From the NCBI GenBank assembly GCA_027451915.1, contig DAIDHU010000328.1:1-8824 (forward strand): a stretch of DNA of 8,824 bases. The letters run 5' to 3'. Positions 1 through 5,171 of this stretch are shown here, piece by piece. This DNA is from Thiomonas sp. GTDB lineage: Bacteria > Pseudomonadota > Gammaproteobacteria > Burkholderiales > Burkholderiaceae_C. Each line of letters opens with the position of its first letter. The first letter of the stretch is position 1. The translations under genes were made by a program, and so were the position numbers. The notes under the pieces are model-generated. The model had not been told where the DNA came from and made no database searches. It saw only the letters and a list, made by a program, of their open reading frames with translations.

Positions 1-630
1 CGCGGCCGCCGCGGCCCCCGGAGCCTCGCGCTCGAGGGTCTCCAGGGTCATGCGCAGGCGCGCCAGCGGGGTGCGCAGCTCATGCGAGGTGTAGGCGAGC
101 AGGGATTTGTGGCTGCGCACCAGGGCCTCGATGCGCTCGGCCGCCTGGTTGAAGGCCACGGCGAGCGCCGCCACTTCGTCGCCCCCCTCGACCGCCACGC
201 GCGAGCCCAGGTCCAGGTTGCCCAGTGCCTGCACGCCGCGCTGCAGGCGCTGCAGGCGCCGTGTCAGGCGATGCATCAGGGGCAGCGTGACCGCGCCCAC
301 GACGAGGGCGCTGAGCAGCGTGGTGCTCAGTGGCGACAGCAGCAGGTGGCGCCACGGGGAGGGTTTGAGGCCGTACAGGTGGAAAAAGGCCTGCAGCAGC
401 TGCTTGCGCAGCTCGGCCTGCTGGGGATCCGAGAAAAACACCATGTGCAGGACCAGCGCCGACACCAGGGACTGTGCCAGCAGCGCGCCCACCAGCGCCA
501 GCGCGATGCGCGCGCCCAGGCGCGAGGGCGAGCCGCCGCCGAGCTCCGCGGGGGAGCGCGGGCGCGTTTCGGACGCGCTGGATTCGACGGGGGCCGCCTC
601 GGCCTGGCTGGGCAGGGTCGGGGCGCTCAA
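1..630 (-). CDS. sensor histidine kinase, N-terminal 210 residues (cut by window edge)
   Basis: Inner-membrane sensor kinase that should autophosphorylate and pass the phosphate to the response regulator encoded just upstream. The gene runs off the left edge, so the ATP-binding domain is missing. Read on the minus strand: a polar Pro/Ala/Ser-rich N-terminus (1-37), a first membrane helix (about 40-64), a short periplasmic loop of about 35 residues, a second membrane helix (about 100-120), a HAMP linker (about 121-172) and an H-box reading SLLAYTSHELRTPLARLRM with phospho-acceptor His183. The start chosen is TTG at 630: AGGAGGG (644-638) lies 8 nt upstream, and the upstream ATG-ATG overlapping the regulator's stop hits a stop after eight codons. 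It follows the response regulator by 19 nt, so the two are co-transcribed. The very small periplasmic loop suggests sensing in or near the membrane (inference). Family assignment is firm; the stimulus is unknown. Confidence 0.93.
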   Translation of the reverse strand, partial: MSAPTLPSQAEAAPVESSASETRPRSPAELGGGSPSRLGARIALALVGALLAQSLVSALVLHMVFFSDPQQAELRKQLLQAFFHLYGLKPSPWRHLLLSPLSTTLLSALVVGAVTLPLMHRLTRRLQRLQRGVQALGNLDLGSRVAVEGGDEVAALAVAFNQAAERIEALVRSHKSLLAYTSHELRTPLARLRMTLETLEREAPGAAAAA

Positions 631-637
631 GATACGA

Positions 638-644
638 CCCTCCT
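638..644 (-). promoter_or_regulatory. ribosome binding site deciding a TTG start
   Basis: AGGAGGG read on the minus strand, 8 nt before the TTG at 630. It is a near-perfect Shine-Dalgarno match. It decides the histidine-kinase start, because no in-frame ATG or GTG exists between it and the first membrane helix. Confidence 0.8.
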
Positions 645-649
645 GGTCA

Positions 650-1405
650 TCATTCCTGGCTGCGCGCGAATACGTAGCCGGCGCCGCGCAGCGTGAGAAT
701 GCGCCGGGGATGCCGCGGGTCGTCCTCGAGCACCGCGCGGATGCGGCTGACATGCACGTCGATCGAGCGGTCGTAGACCTCCTGCGCGCCGCTGCTCTTG
801 ACCGCGTCCAGCAGGAATTCGCGCGACAGCACCCGCCCCGGGTGCCTCGCCAGGGCCAGCAGCAGATCGAACTGGTAGCCGGTGAGCTGGCGCAGTTCGC
901 CGTCGATGCGCGCATGGCGGGCCTGGGGGTCGATCTCCAGGCGCCCGAAGCGCAGGATCTGCGTGCTGCCCGGCTGCCCCTGGCGCCTGCGCACGATGGC
1001 GCGCAGGCGGGCGAGGAGCTCGCGCGGCTCGAAGGGCTTGGCCAGGTAGTCGTCCGCGCCGAGCTCGAGCCCGATCACACGGTCCAGCGGGTCCCCGCGC
1101 GCGCTCAGCACCAGCACCGGCAGGTCGTCGCCTCCACCGCGCAGGCGTCGGCACAGGTCCAGCCCGTCGCCATCGGGCAGCATCAGGTCGAGCACCACGG
1201 CGTCGAAGCCGGGGCCATGGCGCGCGGCCTCCAGTTCCTGCTGCGCCAGCGCCAGCGTGGGCGAGCGGCGCACCGTCCAGCCGGCCTCGGAAAGGTATAG
1301 CTCGACCATGCGGCCCAGGCGGGCGTCGTCCTCGATCAGCAGCACGCGCTGGCGCAGCCCGGGAGCGAGCGGCGAGGCGGTGGCGGTGGTGGCGGGTTCG
1401 GACAT
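650..1405 (-). CDS. OmpR/PhoB-family response regulator
   Basis: DNA-binding response regulator of 251 aa, partner of the kinase downstream. The receiver domain (about 20-138) shows the acidic pair in LLIEDD (Asp26/Asp27), phospho-acceptor Asp73 in VVLDLMLPDGDG, Ser101 in LVLSARGD and Lys123 in YLAKPFEPREL. The C-terminal winged helix (about 150-248) has LTGYQFDLLLALARHPGRV, the recognition-helix segment RSIDVHVSRIRAVLED and the terminal RGAGYVF. Both domains are full length. The start is ATG 1405, giving a 16-residue lead before the first strand. An in-frame ATG at 1609 would run inside the HPr gene and encode non-conserved sequence, so it is rejected. No good Shine-Dalgarno precedes 1405. 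A perfect dyad at 1443-1457 lies 38 bp upstream and is a candidate control site. Targets are unknown; control of the nearby efflux operon is possible but unsupported. Confidence 0.95.
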   Translation of the reverse strand: MSEPATTATASPLAPGLRQRVLLIEDDARLGRMVELYLSEAGWTVRRSPTLALAQQELEAARHGPGFDAVVLDLMLPDGDGLDLCRRLRGGGDDLPVLVLSARGDPLDRVIGLELGADDYLAKPFEPRELLARLRAIVRRRQGQPGSTQILRFGRLEIDPQARHARIDGELRQLTGYQFDLLLALARHPGRVLSREFLLDAVKSSGAQEVYDRSIDVHVSRIRAVLEDDPRHPRRILTLRGAGYVFARSQE

Positions 1406-1442
1406 GGGGTGGGGCCGGACGGGGGCGGGCGCTTCGACTCGC

Positions 1443-1457
1443 CTCGCATGATGCGAG
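1443..1457. promoter_or_regulatory. perfect 7+7 bp dyad upstream of the response regulator
   Basis: CTCGCAT-G-ATGCGAG: two perfect 7-bp arms around one base, 38-52 bp upstream of the regulator's ATG in the 139-bp gap after HPr. The one-base centre suits a dimeric DNA-binding protein better than an RNA hairpin. OmpR-type regulators usually prefer direct repeats, so the binder could be another protein. No convincing -35/-10 pair was found around it. Confidence 0.35.
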
Positions 1458-1520
1458 ATCCGCGTTGCCGGCGTATTCGCGGGTGTGTCGAAGTATTGCG
1501 CAAGTCGGGCCCCGGCGCTC

Positions 1521-1545
1521 GGCCTGCGCGGCCGCCGCGAAGGCC
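1521..1545 (-). terminator. strong GC hairpin on the HPr stop codon; possible terminator or 3'-end stabiliser
   Basis: A 25-bp near-perfect inverted repeat. Outer arms GGCCT (1521-1525) and AGGCC (1541-1545), one mismatch (1526/1540), then inner arms CGCGG and CCGCG around a 3-base loop. In the minus-strand transcript it begins at the last base of the HPr stop codon. No U-tract follows, so it is not a classical intrinsic terminator. It could mark a Rho-dependent end, protect the EIIA-HPr mRNA, or reduce read-through into the two-component genes. Confidence 0.4.
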
Positions 1546-1814
1546 TACTCGCCTTCGCCGAACTTGTCGCGCACCAGGGCCTCGATCGCGGCCAGGGCCT
1601 GCTGGGCATCGGCTCCTTCGGCCTCCAGCACCAGGCGCGAGCCCTGGCCGGCCGCCAGCATCATGACGCCCATGATGCTCTTGGCATTGACCCGGCGCGT
1701 GCCCTTGCCGAGCCAGATCTCGCTGTCGAATTCGGAGGCCAGCTTGGTCAGCTTGGCCGAGGCCCGGGCGTGCAGCCCGAGCTTGTTGTCGATCAGGATG
1801 TCGAGTCGGGGCAT
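1545..1814 (-). CDS. ptsH: phosphocarrier protein HPr
   Basis: Cytoplasmic phosphocarrier of the phosphotransferase system, 89 aa, the normal family length. The active-site His15 is in KLGLHARASAKL and the regulatory Ser46 in VNAKSIMGVMML. Ser46 is the site HPr kinase/phosphorylase modifies in Firmicutes and many proteobacteria, so this HPr can in principle take two kinds of phosphate. The start is ATG 1814, in register with the family's N-terminus (MPRLDILI). It has no Shine-Dalgarno and lies inside the end of the EIIA gene (22-nt overlap), so translation is probably coupled to EIIA. In many betaproteobacteria and relatives, ptsI (Enzyme I) follows directly. Here a hairpin and a two-component system follow instead, so the phosphate donor must be encoded elsewhere. 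No sugar-specific EIIB/EIIC is present, which suggests a regulatory role. Confidence 0.96.
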   Translation of the reverse strand: MPRLDILIDNKLGLHARASAKLTKLASEFDSEIWLGKGTRRVNAKSIMGVMMLAAGQGSRLVLEAEGADAQQALAAIEALVRDKFGEGE

Positions 1815-2278
1815 GGGTAGGTCGCGGCGGCCGCGGCACAGGGTTCGCAGGGCGCCGCCCGCGCGCGGGGCGCGTCGTCCGCCTCGATTTCGGCGATCGC
1901 CCGCTGGCCGCCCTCGACGGCGCGCTCGATCAGGCGGTCCAGGCCCTCGGCGCGGTAGCACAGGCAACGCAGCAGCATGGGAAGGTTGACCCCGCCCACC
2001 AGGCGCAGTCGCGCGGCTCCGGCGGCATCGAACACGAGGCGCCGCGCGGTGTTGCAGGGCGTGGCGCCCGCGGTGTCGGCCAGCACCAGCACCTCGCCGC
2101 CGCCTGCCGACAGGCGCGCGATGGCCTGCTCGGCCTGCCCCAGCAGGGCCTGGGTGTCGGCATCGGGCTGCACGTCCAGCGCTTCCAGGCCCGGGGGAGT
2201 CGAGCCGTAGACATGCTCCGCGCAGGCGCGCAGGGCGCTGGCCAGCGGAGCGTGGGCGATGATCAGGATCCCAGGCAC
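1793..2278 (-). CDS. PTS mannose-family EIIA protein
   Basis: Cytoplasmic phosphate acceptor of the PTS, EIIA-Man fold, 161 aa. The N-terminus reads PGILIIAHAPLASALRAC, where His9 matches the phosphorylated His of the family. Asp68 in VLADTAGATPCNTARR and the following VGGVNLPMLLR match the conserved active-site and core segments. The start is GTG 2278, placing the first strand at residue 3 as in the family. The Shine-Dalgarno is weak and no in-frame ATG is near. The core ends near residue 133. A further tail of about 28 residues, containing CEPC (144-147) and another Cys, continues into the HPr gene. Stand-alone relatives are usually nearer 130-150 aa, so the tail is unusual. With HPr overlapping and no EIIB/EIIC nearby, it probably acts as a regulatory phosphate sink or sensor rather than in sugar uptake (inference). 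Confidence 0.92.
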   Translation of the reverse strand: MPGILIIAHAPLASALRACAEHVYGSTPPGLEALDVQPDADTQALLGQAEQAIARLSAGGGEVLVLADTAGATPCNTARRLVFDAAGAARLRLVGGVNLPMLLRCLCYRAEGLDRLIERAVEGGQRAIAEIEADDAPRARAAPCEPCAAAAATYPCPDSTS

Positions 2279-2315
2279 GGGGAAGGGGTTGGAACCAGTC
2301 GGAAGATCGATGGTA

Positions 2316-2328
2316 GCTGCATTGCAGC
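2316..2328. promoter_or_regulatory. 6+6 bp dyad upstream of the EIIA gene
   Basis: GCTGCA-T-TGCAGC, perfect arms around one base, 38-50 bp upstream of the EIIA GTG in the 94-bp gap after the lipoprotein gene. It contains CTGC-N3-GCAG, which from memory resembles the site described for PhaR-type regulators of polyhydroxyalkanoate genes. A chance match is quite possible for so short a motif. No clear -35/-10 pair was found next to it. Confidence 0.3.
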
Positions 2329-2372
2329 AAAACCGCCTCGGGAAGTCCCTGACCGGGCTTGGCGCCACCCTT

Positions 2373-3008
2373 TCACGGGGCGGCTCCCAGCTGCACCGAG
2401 CTGGCGAAGGTATGCGCCGCGTCCTTGCGGTAGTCGGAGTCCCTGGCCAGCACGGTGGCCTGGAACACCTGCGTGCCCTGCGCGAACAGCACCACGTGTT
2501 CGCGCAAGGCGCCGCCGCCGGGCGCCTGGCCGGCCAGGTCGAGCTCGACGGCGTCGGGCTGGGGCGTCGACGCATGCCGGATCTGCGCGGCCTGCTGGCT
2601 GAGCACGCGGCCGCGAATGTTCGAGACCGCGTCGCGACGCAACTCGGCCAGGGCCGGGGCGACCAGCGCGGGCTGCCCCAGGTCGGCATGGGCCAGCGCG
2701 AAGGTCATGTGCGCCGCCTCGCAGCCGGTCATGCTCATGTCCAGGCGCTTGCCGGCCAGCATCACGGGCTGGGTGACGCTCTGGGGCTTGCAGGGATATT
2801 GCAGCAGGATGTCCACCCCTTGCGGGCCGGCCTGGCGCCAGTCGAGCGCCGGCGAGCAGGCCGCCAGCGCCGTCGCCAGTACCGCGCCCAGCAGCGTGCC
2901 GGCGGCGGCGCGTGCCGCGCCGGGCCGGCGCAGGCGCGCGAGCGCGCGCGCGAACACGCGCGGGGTTGATCGACCGCAAGGCCTTTGCGCGGATTCGAGA
3001 TTTAGCAT
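2373..3008 (-). CDS. putative lipoprotein of unknown function
   Basis: A 211-aa protein from ATG 3008, which has AGGGA 10 nt upstream. After an Arg-rich N-terminus comes a hydrophobic stretch, GTLLGAVLATALAAC, ending in a lipobox-like LAAC. Cys51 would be lipidated and the rest would sit in the periplasm. The N-region is long, so an internal GTG at 2957 (33 residues before the Cys) is a real alternative start. The mature part has YPCKPQ, MSMTGCEAAHMTFALAHADL and a late REHVVLFAQGTQVFQATVLA segment. Two Cys (in YPC and TGC) could form a disulfide. I recall similar small proteins in Burkholderiales but no assigned function. It lies 94 bp upstream of EIIA on the same strand, so co-transcription is possible. 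It is divergent from the thioredoxin-like gene. An alternating CG tract (about 2934-2960) lies within its 5' end. Confidence 0.75.
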   Translation of the reverse strand: MLNLESAQRPCGRSTPRVFARALARLRRPGAARAAAGTLLGAVLATALAACSPALDWRQAGPQGVDILLQYPCKPQSVTQPVMLAGKRLDMSMTGCEAAHMTFALAHADLGQPALVAPALAELRRDAVSNIRGRVLSQQAAQIRHASTPQPDAVELDLAGQAPGGGALREHVVLFAQGTQVFQATVLARDSDYRKDAAHTFASSVQLGAAP

Positions 3009-3063
3009 GACCGCATTATCCCTGCGCCACGGATCCCGGCGTTCCCGGCCATCCGCCACGACC

Positions 3064-3594
3064 ATGTCCGCCCTCAAGCCCTTTGTCGCGCGACCGCGCG
3101 TCGCCTCGTCGCGCCGCGACTTCGCGAGCTGGCTGCTGGCCGGGGCGCTGACCGCGGGCGCACTGGCCCTGGCGCCCGCCGCGCGCGCCGAAACTCCACT
3201 GCCGGCGGCGCGCGAGTTGCGTGCCGACGCCCAGGCCGCGGCGGCGGGTGGCCAGCCGCTGGTGCTGATGTTCAGCCTGCCCGGGTGCAGCTACTGCGAG
3301 CAGCTGCGGCGCAGCACCTACCGCTGGCTGGTGCGCGACGGCGTTCCCGTGCGGCAGCTCGAGATGGTCGGCGACTACAGGCTGCTCGGCTTCGACGGCA
3401 AGCCGACCGACGGCGCGGCGCTGGCCGCGCATTACGGCGTGCACCTGGCGCCCACCGTGCTGTTCCTCGACCCGGACGGGCGCGAGATCGGCGAGCGCCT
3501 GGTGGGGGCCGGCGTGCCGGACTTCTACGGCGCCTTTGTCGATCGATCCCTGGGCCAGGCCCGCGAGCGCCTCAAGGCGGGGGCCGGCCGCTGA
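3064..3594 (+). CDS. thioredoxin-fold protein with Tat-type signal, CSYC active site
   Basis: Probable periplasmic thiol-disulfide protein, 176 aa. The N-terminus carries a twin-arginine-like motif SRRDFAS (16-22), a hydrophobic region (about 23-40) and an APAARA cleavage site near residue 42. The mature domain has the redox pair in MFSLPGCSYCEQLRRSTY (Cys75, Cys78), then a variable insert (DYRLLGFDGKPTDGAALAAHYGVHL) and the cis-Pro strand APTVLFLDPDGREIG (Pro130). This layout is like SoxW and related thioredoxin-like proteins that keep a periplasmic enzyme or cytochrome thiol reduced. The partner is not identifiable here. The start is ATG 3064. An in-frame ATG at 3007 would add 19 residues and overlap the divergent lipoprotein start; neither has a clear Shine-Dalgarno. 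The efflux operon follows after 142 bp with its own promoter-like region, so a functional link is unproven. Confidence 0.9.
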   Translation: MSALKPFVARPRVASSRRDFASWLLAGALTAGALALAPAARAETPLPAARELRADAQAAAAGGQPLVLMFSLPGCSYCEQLRRSTYRWLVRDGVPVRQLEMVGDYRLLGFDGKPTDGAALAAHYGVHLAPTVLFLDPDGREIGERLVGAGVPDFYGAFVDRSLGQARERLKAGAGR

Positions 3595-3630
3595 GCTGCC
3601 GCGGCGCGCTCGAGGGTTGCGCTGCAGACG

Positions 3631-3641
3631 CGGGATTTCCC
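3631..3641. repeat. CGGGATTYCCC box, copy 1
   Basis: CGGGATTTCCC just upstream of the AT-rich core promoter region of the efflux operon. A second copy with one T-to-C change lies exactly 50 bp downstream (3681-3691). Confidence 0.35.
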
Positions 3642-3644
3642 TTA

Positions 3645-3650
3645 TATACT
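3645..3650 (+). promoter_or_regulatory. candidate -10 element for the efflux operon
   Basis: TATACT (5 of 6 to TATAAT) inside the only clearly AT-rich patch of the window, about 87 bp before the first gene of the efflux operon. No good -35 is found at 16-18 bp. TTGCGC at 3617 is 22 bp away. The promoter is therefore either weak or needs an activator. Confidence 0.4.
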
Positions 3651-3667
3651 CATACTGGTAGGTGTAT
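3646..3667. promoter_or_regulatory. 22-bp imperfect dyad, candidate operator of the efflux operon
   Basis: Arms ATACTCATAC and GTAGGTGTAT separated by TG: 8 of 11 base pairs are symmetric (ATAC-C-TAC mirrored by GTA-G-GTAT). The dyad overlaps the candidate -10 element, where a bound repressor would block transcription. Length, symmetry and the TAC/GTA half sites are like operators of TetR/AcrR-type repressors that control efflux operons. No such regulator gene is in the window. Confidence 0.5.
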
Positions 3668-3678
3668 CCGAAGGGTGG

Positions 3679-3694
3679 AACGGGATTCCCCGTT
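3679..3694 (+). promoter_or_regulatory. leader hairpin in the efflux operon 5' region
   Basis: AACGGG (3679-3684), loop ATTC, CCCGTT (3689-3694): a perfect 6-bp stem in the expected 5' untranslated region. It is followed by only one more T, so it is a weak terminator at best. It contains the second CGGGATTYCCC box, so the symmetry may serve a protein rather than RNA folding. Confidence 0.3.
3681..3691. repeat. CGGGATTYCCC box, copy 2
   Basis: CGGGATTCCCC, identical to copy 1 (3631-3641) at 10 of 11 positions and exactly 50 bp downstream, about five helical turns. The two copies bracket the -10 element and the 22-bp dyad. Confidence 0.35.
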
Positions 3695-3736
3695 TGCAGC
3701 CTTCCGGGGCACGTCGCAGGCACACGGGGGCAGGAG

Positions 3737-5137
3737 ATGAGGGTTCGCGGGGTGGGATACATGGCGGTCGCCGCGCTGGCGCTGGCGGGCGTCCAGCCGG
3801 CATGGAGCCAGGCGCGCACGGTGGATTTCGCGCAGGCCGTGGAGCTGGCGCTGCACCAGAACCCCGACCTGCTCGCGGTGCAGGCCCAGGTGGAGCAGGC
3901 CCGGGCGGGGGTCGCGCAGGCCCGCGGCGCCCGTCTGCCGCGCCTGAGCGCCGGTCTCGGCGCCACGCGCACCAATGACGCGCTCAATGCCTTCGGCCTC
4001 AAGCTGGCCCAGCGAGGCGCGACCTTCAACGATTTCGGTGCCGGGCAGTTCAACCCGACCCTGCCCGGGGTGCTCGACGTGGCGCCGACCAACCTGAACC
4101 ACCCGGCCCCCGTGAACGACTTCAGCTCGCGCCTGGAGGCGCAGCTGCCGCTGTACACGGGGGGCAAGCTTCGGGGCTACCTGCGCCAGGCGCACGCCAT
4201 GCTGCTGGCGGCGCAGGCCGGCGACCGCGCCGCGCGGCAGGAAATCATCGATCACGTGTTGCAGGCCTACGACGGGGTGTGGACCGCGCGTGCCTACGAG
4301 CAGGTCGCGGCCAAGGCCCTGCAGGCCGCGCACAGCCAGGTGGACATGGTCGACAAGCTGTATCGCCAGGGGGTGGTGCTCAAGAGCGACCTGCTGGCGG
4401 CCCAGGTGAACCTGGAGAACGCGCGCACCCAGCAACAGCAGGCGCTGGACCTGCAAGCGCAGGCCATGGACGGTCTGCATGTGGTCCTGGGACTGCCGCT
4501 GGACCAGCCCCTGGAGCTCGGCCCCGCCGTGCGGGTGTCCCTGCCGGAGGGCACGCCTGCCTCGTGGGTCGCCTCGGCGCAGGCGGACAACCCGCGCCTG
4601 GTCGCCCTGGACCAGCAGGTGGCGGCGGCCGCCGGCCAGGTCGAGGTCGCGCGCTCCGACCTGTACCCCCAGGTCGGAGCCATGGCGCGCTACGAGACCC
4701 ACGACCCGAATCCGGGGTTTTCCGCGCACAGCTACACCGTGGGCGTGCAGTTGAGCTGGAACCTGTTCGATGGCGGCGTGACGCGCCAGGCCGTCGACCA
4801 GGCCGCGGCGGCGCGCGAGGCCCTGCGCTTCAAGCTGCAGTCGGCGCGCGAACAGCTGGGCATGAAGATCCAGGACGCGGCGCGCAAGGCCAGCCTGGCC
4901 TCCAGCCAGATCGCGGGCCGCGAGCTGGCGGTACGCCAGGCCGAGGAGGCCGAGCGCATCGTCGAGCAACGCTACGCCAACGGCGTGGGCACCTTGCTCG
5001 AGCTGCAGGGAGCGCAGGCCATGCTCGACAAGGCGCGCGCCGACCTCGTGCTGGCGCGCAGCCAGGAGACCACGCAACGCGCCGCCCTGCGCCTGGCCCT
5101 GGGCCGGCTCGACGCCGGTTCCGTGCAGGCCCGCTGA
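3737..5137 (+). CDS. TolC-family outer membrane efflux protein
   Basis: Outer-membrane exit duct of a tripartite efflux pump, 466 aa, normal family length. An N-terminal signal (MRVRGVGYMAVAALALAGVQPAWSQA in outline, cleavage near residue 26) is followed by two similar OEP halves. The first begins with VDFAQAVELALHQNPDLL and reaches its barrel turn at LPLYTGGKLRG (about 138-148). The second begins near DNPRLVALDQQV and has LSWNLFDGGVTRQ (Trp341). Long Gln/Ala-rich helices fill the rest. An insert rich in Asn/Pro/Phe (about 75-132) before the first turn is typical of one TolC sub-clade. The start is ATG 3737, which supplies the two arginines of the signal. AGGAG abuts it directly, which is unusually close. 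ATG 3761 is an alternative but would leave a signal without positive charge. It is first in a three-gene operon, with the adaptor 34 nt downstream. Confidence 0.94.
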   Translation: MRVRGVGYMAVAALALAGVQPAWSQARTVDFAQAVELALHQNPDLLAVQAQVEQARAGVAQARGARLPRLSAGLGATRTNDALNAFGLKLAQRGATFNDFGAGQFNPTLPGVLDVAPTNLNHPAPVNDFSSRLEAQLPLYTGGKLRGYLRQAHAMLLAAQAGDRAARQEIIDHVLQAYDGVWTARAYEQVAAKALQAAHSQVDMVDKLYRQGVVLKSDLLAAQVNLENARTQQQQALDLQAQAMDGLHVVLGLPLDQPLELGPAVRVSLPEGTPASWVASAQADNPRLVALDQQVAAAAGQVEVARSDLYPQVGAMARYETHDPNPGFSAHSYTVGVQLSWNLFDGGVTRQAVDQAAAAREALRFKLQSAREQLGMKIQDAARKASLASSQIAGRELAVRQAEEAERIVEQRYANGVGTLLELQGAQAMLDKARADLVLARSQETTQRAALRLALGRLDAGSVQAR

Positions 5138-5171
5138 CCCCTTCCGAACCCGTTCATCCGTCGAGACTGTC

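Noticed and set aside
1406..1609. N-terminal extension of the response regulator from an ATG at 1609
   Set aside because: It would read through the HPr gene in another frame and encode Pro/Arg/Ser-rich sequence unlike receiver domains. ATG 1405 gives a normal length.
1815..2330. Upstream extension of the HPr frame to 2330, suggesting a fusion protein
   Set aside because: The sequence before the HPr ATG in that frame is a shadow of the EIIA gene. The EIIA motifs lie in a different frame, so there is no fusion.
2934..2960. Alternating CG tract as a Z-DNA or regulatory element
   Set aside because: It lies inside the Arg/Ala-rich start of the lipoprotein gene and is explained by codon use in very GC-rich DNA; nothing else supports a role.
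3617..3648. TTGCGC (3617) paired with TATATA (3643) as a MerR-type long-spacer promoter
   Set aside because: The -35 match is only 3 of 6. The dyad lies over and downstream of the -10 instead of between the two elements as MerR regulators require.
3662..3736. GTG start at 3662 for the TolC-family gene
   Set aside because: It would place 25 non-signal-like residues before the signal peptide and overlap the candidate operator.
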